A DNA stretch of 64,000 nt from Mesorhizobium sp. B2-4-3 (GCF_006442815.1 NZ_VFVL01000018.1:58545-122544); one strand, 5' to 3'. Shown: positions 1-8,392, counted from the first letter of the stretch. Notes: generated from the letters alone by a model not told the origin. Translations and numbers: made by a program.

Positions 1-96
1 ATCGGCCGGCTGCAGCACGGCGACTTCGACCGCGTGGGTGTCGCGGGTGGCGAAGAGTTTGACGATGTCGGCGGCGATGGCGGGACGGGAGGTCAA
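1..96 (-). CDS. hisZ: ATP phosphoribosyltransferase regulatory subunit, 5' end only
   Basis: Only the first 32 codons lie in the window and the gene runs off the left edge. The minus strand reads LTSRPAIAADIVKLFATRD and continues to VAVLQPAD, which matches the start of rhizobial HisZ, including the conserved QPAD before the class II synthetase-like core. HisZ is the catalytically inactive HisRS-like partner of short-form HisG in the first step of histidine synthesis. The start is a TTG at 96 with GGAG about 8 nt upstream; no in-frame ATG is close. It follows hisS on the same strand, the usual rhizobial hisS-hisZ-hisG order, but about 245 nt of repeat DNA separates the two. Confidence 0.75.
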   Translation of the reverse strand, partial: MTSRPAIAADIVKLFATRDTHAVEVAVLQPAD

Positions 97-168
97 CTTG
101 CCCGCTCCATTCCGCGCACCCCTGCTTTGGGATCAGGGGGCCTATCGCCGAAGGTTGGCGCTCTACGG

Positions 169-326
169 CGCCCCCCTCTGTCCTGCCGGACATCTCCCCC
201 ACTAGGGGGGAGATTGGCAGCTCGGGTTCCGCGCCTCTTCCTGCAACGTTCAAAATTGGCGAAAGCCGGCGTGACATCCGATCTCCCCCCTTGTGGGGGA
301 GATGTCCGGCAGGACAGAGGGGGGCG
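169..326. repeat. Large near-perfect inverted repeat between hisS and hisZ
   Basis: The arms 169-214 and 281-326 are reverse complements over 46 bp, with one difference seen by eye. Each arm also contains its own small palindrome (ATCTCCCCC...GGGGGAGAT). The 66-nt centre is not recognisable as a gene. Short G/C-run palindromes of this kind recur in other gaps of this window (5.7, 8.4 and 40.1 kb), so this is a dispersed intergenic repeat and not a site specific to his. Confidence 0.8.
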
Positions 327-342
327 CGACAGAACGCGGCCT

Positions 343-1908
343 CTACTTCCCACGTGCACGCTCCTCGGCCTGCGCCGCGAGTATCTTCCTCACCTCGGCA
401 ACCAGCTCCCCCTCCGCCACCGTCACTTGCGCCGGCCGTGCCGCCCGCCATTCGGCATTGTCGGTGATCTCGGCCGACAGGCGCGCGCCTTCGATCAGGT
501 CCTTGATCTGCAGCTCGCCCTTGGCGCGCTCGTCGCCGCCCTGGATGATGGCGACCGGGCTGCCGCGGCGGTCGGCGTATTTCAGCTGCGCCTTCATGCC
601 GGCGCCGCCGAGATACATTTCGGAGCGGATGCCGGCGGCGCGCAGGTCCGCGACCATCTTCTGGTAGCGGCCGAGGCTTGTCGTGTCCTTGTCCATGACC
701 AGCACCACGACCGGGGCAATGACGTCGGAGATATCGAGCTTGCCGAGGTTCTTCAGCGCCGTCATCAGCCGGGAGACGCCGATGGAGAAGCCGGTCGCCG
801 GCACCGGCTCGCCGCGGAAGCGCGAGACCAGCCCGTCATAGCGCCCGCCGCCGCCGACCGAGCCGAAGCGCACGATCTGGCCTTCATCATTGGGGATTTC
901 GGCCAGGAGCTCGGCCTCGAGGACCGGGCCGGTGTAGTATTCGAGGCCACGCACGACGGAGGTGTCGACGAGCACGCGGCCCGCGTAGCCGGCGGTATCC
1001 ACCATGGCCGCAATCGCCGCCAATTCCTCGACGCCTTCGCGGCCGGTATCGGCAAAATAGTCCAACGTCTTCAGCCAGCGGATCTGAGCAGCATTTGGCG
1101 AGATGTCAGTTGCCACCTCAAGCTTGCGCCATTCGCCGGCCACCGGGCCAGGTTCGTAATTCATGAAATAGAGAACGGTCTCGATCGCCCTGTGTTCGAG
1201 CCCGGCGCCCTTGGTGAAATCGCCGCTCTCGTCCTTGCGGCCGGCGCCCAGCAGTTGGGCGATGCCTTCGGGTCCGATCTTGTCGAGCTTGTCGATGGCG
1301 CGCAGCACCGTCAGCCGGCGGCCGGCATTCTGGTCGCCGCCGAGGCCGATCGCCTCCAGCACCCCATCCAGCACTTTGCGGTTGTTGACGCGGATGACAT
1401 AGTCGCCGCGCTTGATGCCGAGCGCTTCCATGACATCGGCCATCATCATCGCCATCTCGGCATCGGCGGCGACACCTGCAACACCATTCGGCGTGCCGAT
1501 GGTGTCGGCGTCGAACTGCATGAACTGGCGGAAGCGGCCGGGGCCGGGCTTCTCGTTGCGGAACACCCAGCCGGAACGGTAGCTGCGATAGGGTTTCGGC
1601 AGCTTGTCGAAATTCTCCGCCACGAAACGCGCCGTCGGCGCGGTCAGGTCGTAACGCAGCGACAGCCACTGGTCGTCATCGTCCTGGAAGGAAAAGACGC
1701 CTTCGTTCGGTCGGTCCTGGTCGGGCAGGAATTTGCCCAGCGCATCCGTATATTCGATCAGCGGCTGGTCGGCCGGCTCGAAACCATAGAGCTCAAAGAC
1801 CGAGCGGATGGTCGCCATCATCTTCTCGACGGCGCGGATGTCTTCGGCGCTGCGGTCGGCAAAACCGCGCGGCAGCCGCGCTTTCGTCTTTTCGGATTTG
1901 TCGGCCAT
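343..1908 (-). CDS. hisS: Histidyl-tRNA synthetase, alphaproteobacterial type
   Basis: A 521-aa class II aminoacyl-tRNA synthetase that charges tRNA-His in the cytoplasm. Motif 2 is RSGWVFRNEKPGPGR (residues 111-125). The histidine-specific region reads RGLEYYTGP (320-328), followed by GGGGRYDGL (352-360). Motif 3 is ATGFSIGVSRL (371-381). The canonical bacterial signature RGLDYYxxTVFE is altered here (E for D, GPVLE for TVFE), which fits the divergent alphaproteobacterial HisRS clade. The ATG at 1908 gives MADKSEKTKA; an upstream in-frame extension to 2076 is not HisRS-like. hisZ lies downstream, and the matching tRNA-His gene is at 42.4 kb. Confidence 0.96.
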   Translation of the reverse strand: MADKSEKTKARLPRGFADRSAEDIRAVEKMMATIRSVFELYGFEPADQPLIEYTDALGKFLPDQDRPNEGVFSFQDDDDQWLSLRYDLTAPTARFVAENFDKLPKPYRSYRSGWVFRNEKPGPGRFRQFMQFDADTIGTPNGVAGVAADAEMAMMMADVMEALGIKRGDYVIRVNNRKVLDGVLEAIGLGGDQNAGRRLTVLRAIDKLDKIGPEGIAQLLGAGRKDESGDFTKGAGLEHRAIETVLYFMNYEPGPVAGEWRKLEVATDISPNAAQIRWLKTLDYFADTGREGVEELAAIAAMVDTAGYAGRVLVDTSVVRGLEYYTGPVLEAELLAEIPNDEGQIVRFGSVGGGGRYDGLVSRFRGEPVPATGFSIGVSRLMTALKNLGKLDISDVIAPVVVLVMDKDTTSLGRYQKMVADLRAAGIRSEMYLGGAGMKAQLKYADRRGSPVAIIQGGDERAKGELQIKDLIEGARLSAEITDNAEWRAARPAQVTVAEGELVAEVRKILAAQAEERARGK

Positions 1909-2117
1909 GGGATCGATCTTTTCTGGTAATGGGCGCGCGTTTCCTAAACGATGCCGCTTGGAGCAGCAAGGGTTAGCGCTTCTCCTTCTCTCCTTGCGGG
2001 TGAAGGAAGATCTGAAACAAAACCCGCGCCAAAAACGAAACAATTCCGCCGCGGGCGCGGCATGCTGCCGACACAATCGACGACCATAAAGCGCGTCGAA
2101 ACAAGGGGTTCGGGGCC

Positions 2118-2345
2118 ATGACGACGGCTAAAGACATCATCGAGAGCGGCACATCGGCCAGGCTGCGGCCCGCCGGCGGCACGCTGAAGCCGGCACAGCA
2201 GCCGGCCGGGCCGTTCGAGGCTGCGGCGGCCAAGCCGAGCGCCCGCGACGCACTGGTGACTGGCCTGCTGGTGATCTATCCGGCCTTCGCGGCCGTGGCG
2301 GCGATCCTGGCCGGGCTGTTCCTGGTCGGCGCCGGCAGCCTCTGA
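2118..2345 (+). CDS. Small single-span membrane protein, unknown function
   Basis: A 75-aa frame with a basic, Pro/Ala-rich N-terminal half and one hydrophobic segment near residues 46-72 (ALVTGLLVIYPAFAAVAAIL), ending GAGSL. GC-rich third positions agree with coding. A G-rich stretch (GGGGTTCGGGG) precedes the ATG. It lies divergently from hisS and directly upstream of another small gene. I do not recognise a family; it is probably an inner-membrane microprotein restricted to relatives. Confidence 0.55.
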   Translation: MTTAKDIIESGTSARLRPAGGTLKPAQQPAGPFEAAAAKPSARDALVTGLLVIYPAFAAVAAILAGLFLVGAGSL

Positions 2346-2372
2346 CTTTTGCTCAACGATCGGGGGATCATC

Positions 2373-2744
2373 ATGCAGTTGCGACTTGCGTGCGCGCTTT
2401 TCTGTGGCATGCCCGTTACCGCCAACGCGTGCCGGCCGGGCGATGTCCGTCTTGCCGGCCATTATTACCTGAACGGCGTCATGGAAGTCGGTTCCGAGCT
2501 GCTTTTGAAGAAAGACGGCAGCTTCGAATTCGCGCTCGCCTATGGCGCCAACGACCAGTACGGCAAGGGCTGCTGGGTGAGGAAGGGCTCGACCGTCGAG
2601 GTCATCCCGGCCGGCCGCAGCTCCGCCTCCACGCATCACACGCCCGACGACAGCGGCTTCAGTGGACTGGTGCTGACCGTGTCCGGCTCCAGCCTTGTCT
2701 GGGACATCAACGGCAGTGGCCATAAGGCAAGGTTCGAGAAATAG
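2373..2744 (+). CDS. Small exported protein, unknown function
   Basis: A 123-aa frame starting at an ATG with GGGGGA five nt upstream; a longer TTG version from 2349 is less convincing. The N-terminus MQLRLACALFCGMPVTANA looks like a Sec signal peptide, followed by a mature part opening CRPGDVRLAGHYYL. The mature region has alternating polar and hydrophobic residues typical of a small beta-rich periplasmic protein (LLLKKDGSFEFALAYG, SGLVLTVSGSSLVWDI). Two or three cysteines could form a disulphide. The cysteine after the signal is not in a good lipobox, so a lipoprotein is unlikely. No family recognised. Confidence 0.6.
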   Translation: MQLRLACALFCGMPVTANACRPGDVRLAGHYYLNGVMEVGSELLLKKDGSFEFALAYGANDQYGKGCWVRKGSTVEVIPAGRSSASTHHTPDDSGFSGLVLTVSGSSLVWDINGSGHKARFEK

Positions 2745-2755
2745 CGCGCCTTCTT

Positions 2756-2778
2756 CCTTCTCCCCCAGGGGGAGAAGG
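2756..2778. terminator. Perfect 11-bp C/G-run hairpin between convergent genes
   Basis: CCTTCTCCCCC and GGGGGAGAAGG are perfect complements around a single A. The hairpin sits between the convergent ends of the small exported gene (2744) and tag (2791). It could block transcription from both sides, though neither side has a long T run. The same CTCCCCC/GGGGGAG core occurs in other repeats of this window. Confidence 0.5.
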
Positions 2779-2790
2779 TGAGTCTGCGCC

Positions 2791-3429
2791 CTACTTCGGC
2801 CGCTTCAGCTTCTTGCGCTCTTTCTCCACCTCGGCGCGGCAGTAGCAGCCTTCGAGATGGTCGTTGACCAGGCCCATGGCCTGCATGAAGGCGTAAACTG
2901 TCGTCGGACCGACAAAGCTCCAGCCGCGCTTCTTCAACTCCTTCGAGATCCTGACCGACACCGCCGTCGTCGGGTTGGCGCGCAGATGCGCGAGGTCGAC
3001 GATTTCGGGCCGCTCCTGCGGACCTGGCTCGAACTTCCAGAACCAGGCGGCAAGCGAGCCGAACTCGTCGACCATCTCGCGGGCGCGCTTGGCGTTGTTG
3101 ATGGTCGAAACGATCTTGCCGCGGTGGCGGATGATGCCGGCATTGCCGAGCAGACGCTCGACATCCGCGTCTGTGAACGCCGCCACCTTGTCGAAGTCGA
3201 AACCGGCGAAGGCCTCGCGAAAATTCTCGCGCTTGCGCAGGATGGTCAGCCAAGACAGTCCCGACTGGAAACCTTCGAGGCATATTTTCTCGAACAGCCG
3301 CTGATCATTGGTGACAGGCCGGCCCCATTCATGGTCGTGATAGTGAAGATAATCCGGCAAATTGCCGTGCCAGAAGCAGCGCGCCTTGCCGTCGGGGCCG
3401 TCGAGAATGCCGCCATGTTCAGTCGCCAT
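2791..3429 (-). CDS. tag: DNA-3-methyladenine glycosylase I
   Basis: A 212-aa base-excision repair enzyme that removes 3-methyladenine from alkylated DNA. Family features are clear: CFWHGN and the YHDHEWGRP stretch near the N-terminus, FEKICLEGFQSGLSW, the helix-hairpin-helix part LLGNAGIIRHRGKI, and the C-terminal NDHLEGCYCR. The last supplies the His and Cys that, with the N-terminal Cys and His, hold the structural zinc of Tag. The ATG at 3429 is preferred over an in-frame TTG nine nt upstream. It is convergent with the small exported gene and divergent from the L,D-transpeptidase. Confidence 0.95.
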   Translation of the reverse strand: MATEHGGILDGPDGKARCFWHGNLPDYLHYHDHEWGRPVTNDQRLFEKICLEGFQSGLSWLTILRKRENFREAFAGFDFDKVAAFTDADVERLLGNAGIIRHRGKIVSTINNAKRAREMVDEFGSLAAWFWKFEPGPQERPEIVDLAHLRANPTTAVSVRISKELKKRGWSFVGPTTVYAFMQAMGLVNDHLEGCYCRAEVEKERKKLKRPK

Positions 3430-3641
3430 CGCTACCAAATCCGTTCGTTAACGCGCCTCGGCGCCAAGTTTACGGTGGCTTTACCAGATTCCTGAACCTG
3501 CCGGTAACCACACCAAAAGGTTTACTGACAAAGCGGCATTTTACGCATTCCGATTCATGCTTTGCTTGCCGCTCCGCGCCAAGGATCGCGAAGCCGAGGC
3601 CCTCCCTGCCCGGACGAGTTCGACGATCAAGGTGCGTTCCG

Positions 3642-4382
3642 ATGAAGACAGCGTTTTGTTCCCTGCTAGGTGCCGCGGCGATCCTTGCCGCCGGCGCCAC
3701 GACCTCCCTTGCCAATGACCGCTATGCCGACCGGCCGCCGGTCATGGTGAGCCCCGACCTTTCGGCGCCCTGGGTGCTGCAGCTTGGCCAGGCACCGGGC
3801 ATCGTGCGCCCTGCCCGCCAGGCAACGCAGCCGCCGCTGCGCCACCTGTTCCAGGCGCAGCCCGACCGGCAGCGCACCGCGGCCGTGCAGCAGCCGGCCA
3901 AGCGCATGGTGATGCGGCCGCAGATCAATCCGGTCTTCCTGCCCCAGGAAGTCGCCTATGACGGGCCGGCGAAGCCGGGCACCATCATCATCGATACGCA
4001 TCAGAACTTCCTCTTCCTGGTCGAGAAGAACGGCAAGGCGCGGCGCTACGGCGTCGGAACCGGCAAGCCCGGCTTCGAATGGTCGGGTACCCACAAGATC
4101 ACCGACAAGAAGGTGTGGCCAGATTGGCGTCCGCCGGCGCAGATGATCAAGCGCGAGGCGGCCAAGGGCCGTTACCTGCCGACCTATCTTGCCGGCGGCA
4201 TCGAGAACCCGCTCGGCGCGCGCGCGCTCTATCTCGGCACCACCGAATACCGCATCCACGGCACCAACCAGCCCTGGACGATCGGCGGCGCGGTCTCTTC
4301 CGGCTGCATCCGCATGCGTAACGAAGATGTCGTCGACCTTTACGAACGCGTGAATGTCGGAACCACGGTCGAGGTGATATAG
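3642..4382 (+). CDS. L,D-transpeptidase (ErfK/YbiS/YkuD family)
   Basis: A 246-aa periplasmic enzyme. A signal peptide of about 24 residues (MKTAFCSLLGAAAILAAGAT, then SLA) precedes ND. The C-terminal YkuD domain ends with IHGTNQPWTIG and SSGCIRMRNEDV, which hold the catalytic His and Cys of this family. Such enzymes make 3-3 peptidoglycan cross-links or, in Rhizobiales, attach outer-membrane proteins to peptidoglycan; which applies here cannot be told. The linker (residues 25-105) is Pro/Arg/Gln-rich. It is transcribed alone and followed by a strong terminator at 4529. Confidence 0.93.
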   Translation: MKTAFCSLLGAAAILAAGATTSLANDRYADRPPVMVSPDLSAPWVLQLGQAPGIVRPARQATQPPLRHLFQAQPDRQRTAAVQQPAKRMVMRPQINPVFLPQEVAYDGPAKPGTIIIDTHQNFLFLVEKNGKARRYGVGTGKPGFEWSGTHKITDKKVWPDWRPPAQMIKREAAKGRYLPTYLAGGIENPLGARALYLGTTEYRIHGTNQPWTIGGAVSSGCIRMRNEDVVDLYERVNVGTTVEVI

Positions 4383-4528
4383 TCATAGCGAATCAGCCGG
4401 TTAGACGGCGCAGCACTTTTAATTCCTGCTGTTGCCGCCAAGTCATAGTGCAATCCTGCGGGATGTGCTTAAACCGGCGGCAGAGTTTACGGGGGACGGG
4501 CCGTGTGGGGATACGGCCGGTCACGAAA

Positions 4529-4570
4529 GGGCAGCGCGGGCAACCGCGCTGCCCTTTTCATTTTTGAGCT
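4529..4570 (+). terminator. Rho-independent terminator after the L,D-transpeptidase gene
   Basis: A perfect 11-bp stem (GGGCAGCGCGG / CCGCGCTGCCC) with a GCAA loop is followed by TTTTCATTTTTG. It lies about 145 nt past the stop codon at 4382. Confidence 0.9.
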
Positions 4571-4678
4571 TTTCTTCTGATGCGGGGCGCGGCAAGTCGC
4601 CCCGAAAGCAAGCGGTTTCGCTTTCGGGGCTGATTTCCCGGCACTCCTCTGCTATTGCAGCGCACAAAATCTCAGTTG

Positions 4679-4735
4679 TTACGCAATTCCAGACAGAAAG
4701 CCGCTCTCGCGCCTGTCCCCTGAATTGCTCAAGAA
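4679..4735. repeat. Copy of a dispersed intergenic repeat
   Basis: The stretch begins ACGCAATTCCAGACAGAAAG and ends GAATTGCTCAAG. It aligns by eye with 26636-26690 (ACGCAATTCCGGACGGAAAA ... GAATTGCTCTAAG). The ends AATTCC and GGAATT / GAATT suggest a hairpin-forming unit. It lies just upstream of the folD-like ribosome binding site. Confidence 0.6.
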
Positions 4736-4752
4736 GGCAAAAGGTGCCAGCC

Positions 4753-5673
4753 ATGACCCGGACCGACGACAGCCGCTTCCTGAAAGGCGGCCCGGTCGCC
4801 CAGCGCATCATCGCTTCGGTGCGCGAGGACGCAGCGATCGCCACGGCCGAGGGCTTCCCGCCGAAGCTGGTTTCGATCACCGTCGGCGATACCGCAGCGG
4901 TCGATGTCTATGTGCGCAACCAGCGCGCCAAGGCAGCCCTTGCCGGCATCTCCTTCGAGGAGCGACGCTTTTCAGCCGACATCACCGCCGGCGAGCTGGA
5001 GGCCGCTATCCACGGCCTCAACGCCGACCCGCGCGTCACCGGCATCATCATCCAGCGGCCGGTGCCGGCGCATATCCCGATCAAGACGCTGCAGGCGGCG
5101 GTGCATCCGTTGAAGGACGTTGAGGGCATGCATCCGGCCTCGATCGGCAACATCGTCTACAACCAGCTCGACCTGGCGCCCTGCACGGCTGCGGCCTCGG
5201 TCGAACTGCTGAAGGAGACCGGCCTCGAGCTCAAGGGGCTCGAAGTGGTCGTCGTCGGCCATTCCGAGATCGTCGGCAAGCCGATCGCCTTCCTGTTGAT
5301 GAGCGAGGGCGCGACGGTGACGGTGTGCCACCACATGACGCGCTCGCTGGCAGCCCATGCGCGCCGCGCCGATGCGCTGTTCGTCGCCGTCGGCAAGCCC
5401 AGGCTGATCAAGGCCGACATGGTGAAGCCGGGCGCTGCCGTCATCGACATCGGCATCAATTCCGAGGTCGGGCCTGACGGCGAAACCCGTATCGTCGGCG
5501 ACGTCGACACCGACAGCGTCAAGGAAGTGGCCTCCTGGATCACGCCGGTGCCGGGTGGCGTCGGCCCGCTCACGGTCGCGATCCTCTTGCGCAACACCAT
5601 GGTGGCGCTCAACCGCCAGCGCGCGCTTTATCGCGCCACCTACGGCGTGCCGGATCAACTCGCGGCGGAGTAG
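4753..5673 (+). CDS. FolD-family protein with altered catalytic residues (methylenetetrahydrofolate dehydrogenase-like)
   Basis: A 306-aa member of the methylenetetrahydrofolate dehydrogenase/cyclohydrolase family. The nucleotide-binding half is well kept: VVVGHSEIVGKP, ADALFVAVGKP, VIDIGIN and the C-terminal ITPVPGGVGPLTVAILLRNT. The folate site is not. The YxxxK motif reads YVRNQ, so the catalytic Lys is Gln57. KDVDGF reads KDVEGM (Glu124), and the invariant PCTPxG reads PCTAAA. The Gln of QLPLP is kept (Q101). Work on human MTHFD1 found that Lys-to-Gln at this place abolishes cyclohydrolase but leaves dehydrogenase activity, so a dehydrogenase-only enzyme is a reasonable inference. The start has AAGG about 9 nt upstream. 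A canonical folD should exist elsewhere in the genome. It converges on glcF. Confidence 0.85.
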   Translation: MTRTDDSRFLKGGPVAQRIIASVREDAAIATAEGFPPKLVSITVGDTAAVDVYVRNQRAKAALAGISFEERRFSADITAGELEAAIHGLNADPRVTGIIIQRPVPAHIPIKTLQAAVHPLKDVEGMHPASIGNIVYNQLDLAPCTAAASVELLKETGLELKGLEVVVVGHSEIVGKPIAFLLMSEGATVTVCHHMTRSLAAHARRADALFVAVGKPRLIKADMVKPGAAVIDIGINSEVGPDGETRIVGDVDTDSVKEVASWITPVPGGVGPLTVAILLRNTMVALNRQRALYRATYGVPDQLAAE

Positions 5674-5685
5674 GCCGGTACACGC

Positions 5686-5816
5686 CCCCTCACCCAGCCT
5701 CCGCTTCGCTCGGCTGACCTCTCCCCGGCGGGGAGAGGAGATTGTCGGCGCCAGCGCCAAACTCTTCTCCCCTCGGGGAGAAGGTGGCCGCAAAGCGGCC
5801 GGATGAGGGGGCGCCG
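5686..5816. repeat. Palindromic repeat block between convergent folD-like gene and glcF
   Basis: The block contains CTCTCCCCGGCGGGGAGAG and TTCTCCCCTCGGGGAGAA hairpins and is bounded by CCCCCTCACCCAGCC and GGATGAGGGGGCG, which are themselves inverted. It fills the 150-bp gap between two convergent genes and may act as a bidirectional terminator. Confidence 0.7.
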
Positions 5817-5826
5817 GCGACGAAGA

Positions 5827-7152
5827 TCACTCTGCGGCCGCAAGCCCTCGCTCAGAAACGCCTTCCGGCTTCGGACCGCCATAGGCCCAGTCGAGCAATT
5901 TTATCGTGTGCACCACCGGCAGCTTCGCAGCGGATGCGATCTGCGTGATGCAGCCGATATTGCCGGTGGCGACGATTTCGGCGCCTGTCGCCTCGATGTT
6001 TTTGACCTTGCGGTCGCGCAGCTTGGCGGAAATCTCGGGCTGCAGGATGTTGTAGGTGCCGGCCGAGCCGCAGCACAGATGCCCCTCGCGCGGCTCGCGC
6101 ACGACGAAGCCCGCCTTGGTGAGAAGCTCCATCGGCTGGCGCGTGATCTTCTGGCCATGCTGCATCGAGCAGGCAGAGTGATAGGCGACGACCGTGCCCG
6201 GCTTGTGCACCGGCTCCGGCAGGTCGAGCGCGGCGAGATATTCGGTGATGTCCTTGGCGAGGGCCGAGACGCGTGCGGCCTTTTCGGCATAGGCGGGATC
6301 GAGGCGCAGCATGAAGCCATAGTCCTTGATGGTGGTGCCGCAGCCGGACGCGGTGATGACGATAGCGTCGAGCCCGTCCTTCTCGATGGCGCGCGTCCAG
6401 GCATCGACATTCCGCCTCGCCGAGGCAAGGGCCTGGTCCTCGCGGCCCATGTGGTGGACCAGCGCCCCACAGCAGCCCTCGCCGTCCGGCACCACGACCT
6501 CGACTCCCAACCTTGTCAGCAGGGAGATGGTGGTTTCGTTGATGGCAGGGTCGAGCACCGATTGCGCGCAGCCGGTCAGGATCGCCACGCGACCACGCGG
6601 TATGCCTTGCCCGGCATGCGTGCCTGGTTTCGCCATCGGCGATGCCGACGGGATCGCGGACGGCGCAAGCTTCAGCATCGCCGCGACCGGCTTCAGCGCC
6701 GGCAGCTTTTCGAACAAGCCGATGAACGGCCGGCCGAGCCCGGCAAGCTTCAACGCGGCGCGGAAGCGGGTCGGGTAAGGCAGCACGAAAGCCAGCATGG
6801 CACGCGTCAGCCGGTCGAGCAGCGGTCGCTTGTAAGTCTCCTGGATATGCGCGCGGGCATGGTCGACCAGATGCATGTAGTTCACGCCAGAAGGACAGGT
6901 CGTCATGCAGGCAAGGCAGGACAGGCAGCGATCGATATGGGTGACGATCTCCTTGTCCGCCGGCCGGCCGTTCTCCAGCATGTCCTTGATGAGGTAGATG
7001 CGGCCGCGCGGGGAATCCAGCTCGTTGCCCAATGTCACATAGGTCGGGCAGGTGGCGGTGCAGAAGCCGCAATGCACGCATTTGCGCAGGATCTTTTCCG
7101 ATTCCGCGACATGCGGGTCGGCGAGCTGCGCGGCTGAGAAATTGGTCTGCAT
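5827..7152 (-). CDS. glcF: Glycolate oxidase iron-sulfur subunit
   Basis: A 441-aa subunit of membrane-associated glycolate oxidase, which turns glycolate into glyoxylate and passes electrons to the respiratory chain. Two 4Fe-4S binding clusters are present: Cys25, 28, 31 and 35 (CVHCGFCTATCP) and Cys76, 79, 82 and 86 (CLSCLACMTTCP). Two cysteine-rich CCG domains follow, with GEGCCGALVHHMG and GHLCCGSAGTYN, and there is the CAQSVLDP motif. It is the last gene of glcD-glcE-glcF, with only 9 nt between glcE and glcF. Confidence 0.95.
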   Translation of the reverse strand: MQTNFSAAQLADPHVAESEKILRKCVHCGFCTATCPTYVTLGNELDSPRGRIYLIKDMLENGRPADKEIVTHIDRCLSCLACMTTCPSGVNYMHLVDHARAHIQETYKRPLLDRLTRAMLAFVLPYPTRFRAALKLAGLGRPFIGLFEKLPALKPVAAMLKLAPSAIPSASPMAKPGTHAGQGIPRGRVAILTGCAQSVLDPAINETTISLLTRLGVEVVVPDGEGCCGALVHHMGREDQALASARRNVDAWTRAIEKDGLDAIVITASGCGTTIKDYGFMLRLDPAYAEKAARVSALAKDITEYLAALDLPEPVHKPGTVVAYHSACSMQHGQKITRQPMELLTKAGFVVREPREGHLCCGSAGTYNILQPEISAKLRDRKVKNIEATGAEIVATGNIGCITQIASAAKLPVVHTIKLLDWAYGGPKPEGVSERGLAAAE

Positions 7153-7161
7153 GTCGCGGTC

Positions 7162-8379
7162 CTAACCCATGCGGCCGGGATTGAGGATATTCTTCGGGTC
7201 GAACTCAGCCTTGAGCCGCGCCGACAATGCCGCGAGATGCGGCGGCTGCGGCTCGAACACCGGCAGCGCCGCACGGTGCGGGGCGGCGGCGCGCACCAGC
7301 GTCGCGTGGCCGCCGCCATATTTGCGGATCAAGCCGCGCAGCAGCTCGGCCTCTGGATCGTCCTCGCGCATCGACAGCCACACCAGGCCGCCCTGCCAGT
7401 CATAGAAGGCATCGACCGCCGCCTGCATACGCAGCGCCATCACCATGTGATGCGCCTCAGACGGCGCCATCGAGACGCGCCAGACCGGCCGCGTGCCGCC
7501 ATCGGCGAAAGGCCGGCAATCGCGGATATCGCGCCAGATCATCTTCGACGCCTCGCCCGCGATCTCTTCGAGCGGACCCGCCTTGCCGAGCAGTTGCTTC
7601 AACGCCTCGATGCGATAGACGACCGAAGGCCCAAACCCCTCGACCCGCAGCAGCGTGGCGGCATCGCTGCGGTGCTTGCCGCCGGCAACGCGCGCGGCGA
7701 TGCGCTCCGGCAGATGCGCGGCGCTCGACACTTCGGCGCTGGAGCCGAGCGCCAGCGCCATGGCGGCGAAGGCGGCATCGTCGAGCAAGCCGCGGATGGC
7801 CAGGGTCACCTCGGTTTCCGCCGCCGGCAGGACCTTGAAGGTCACGTCGGTCAGCACGGCGAGCGTGCCCCAGCTTCCCGCCATCAGTTTTGAGAGGTCG
7901 TAGCCGGTGACGTTCTTGACGACGCGGCCGCCCGATTTGAACGCCTCGCCGCGCCCCGAGACGGCAGCGACGCCAAGGATATGGTCGCGCGCCGCGCCCG
8001 CCTTCAGCCGTCGCGGGCCGGACAGGTTCGAAGCCAGCACGCCGCCGATCGTGCCGTTCTTACCCCCTTGGCCCGGCTCGCCGCCGAGCAGCGGGCCGTA
8101 GTCCATCGGCTCGAAGGCGAATTGCTGGCCGTTTTCGGTCAGCAGCGCTTCGAGCTCGGTGAGCGAAGTGCCGGCGCGGGCCGACAGCACCAGTTCGGCC
8201 GGCTCGTAGAGGGTGACGCCGGTGAGGCGCGAGAGGTCGAGTGTGTGCTCGGTCTGCAATGGGCGACCGATGTCGCGCTTCGAGCCGTGGCCGAGGATTT
8301 CCAGAGGCGTTTCCTCCGACGCTGCCCATTGGACGGTGGAGAGGATTTCGGCGGAAGAGGATGGAGCGAAGGTGGTCAT
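7162..8379 (-). CDS. glcE: Glycolate oxidase FAD-binding subunit
   Basis: A 405-aa FAD_binding_4 protein, smaller than GlcD and lacking its C-terminal catalytic core. LEILGHGSKRDIGRP corresponds to the FAD-binding loop, followed by GGEPGQGGKNGTIGGVLASN and the GGRVVKNVTGYDLSKLMAGS stretch typical of GlcE. The C-terminus LKAEFDPKNILNPGRM matches the GlcD/GlcE ending. The chosen ATG (8379) gives MTTFAPSSSA; an upstream open frame is repeat DNA. Middle gene of the glc operon; 118 nt containing a palindromic repeat separates it from glcD. Confidence 0.94.
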   Translation of the reverse strand: MTTFAPSSSAEILSTVQWAASEETPLEILGHGSKRDIGRPLQTEHTLDLSRLTGVTLYEPAELVLSARAGTSLTELEALLTENGQQFAFEPMDYGPLLGGEPGQGGKNGTIGGVLASNLSGPRRLKAGAARDHILGVAAVSGRGEAFKSGGRVVKNVTGYDLSKLMAGSWGTLAVLTDVTFKVLPAAETEVTLAIRGLLDDAAFAAMALALGSSAEVSSAAHLPERIAARVAGGKHRSDAATLLRVEGFGPSVVYRIEALKQLLGKAGPLEEIAGEASKMIWRDIRDCRPFADGGTRPVWRVSMAPSEAHHMVMALRMQAAVDAFYDWQGGLVWLSMREDDPEAELLRGLIRKYGGGHATLVRAAAPHRAALPVFEPQPPHLAALSARLKAEFDPKNILNPGRMG

Positions 8380-8392
8380 TTTGCCTGGACCT

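Larger units (their letters stand above)
4383..4752. other. Intergenic region between L,D-transpeptidase and folD-like gene
   Basis: This 370-bp gap contains the rho-independent terminator at 4529 and a copy of the dispersed intergenic repeat at about 4679-4735. The long in-frame upstream extension of the folD-like gene through this region is rejected because it crosses both elements. No other gene is visible. Confidence 0.6.

Noticed and set aside
34..1929. 631-codon plus-strand frame opposite hisS
   Set aside because: Antisense shadow of hisS and the repeat; composition is Arg/Asp/His-rich without any domain. The same applies to other long frames opposite glcD, livF-Tm1, gshA and the kinase gene.
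4432..4752. N-terminal extension of the folD-like gene
   Set aside because: It crosses a terminator hairpin and a dispersed repeat, and FolD homology begins only after 4753.
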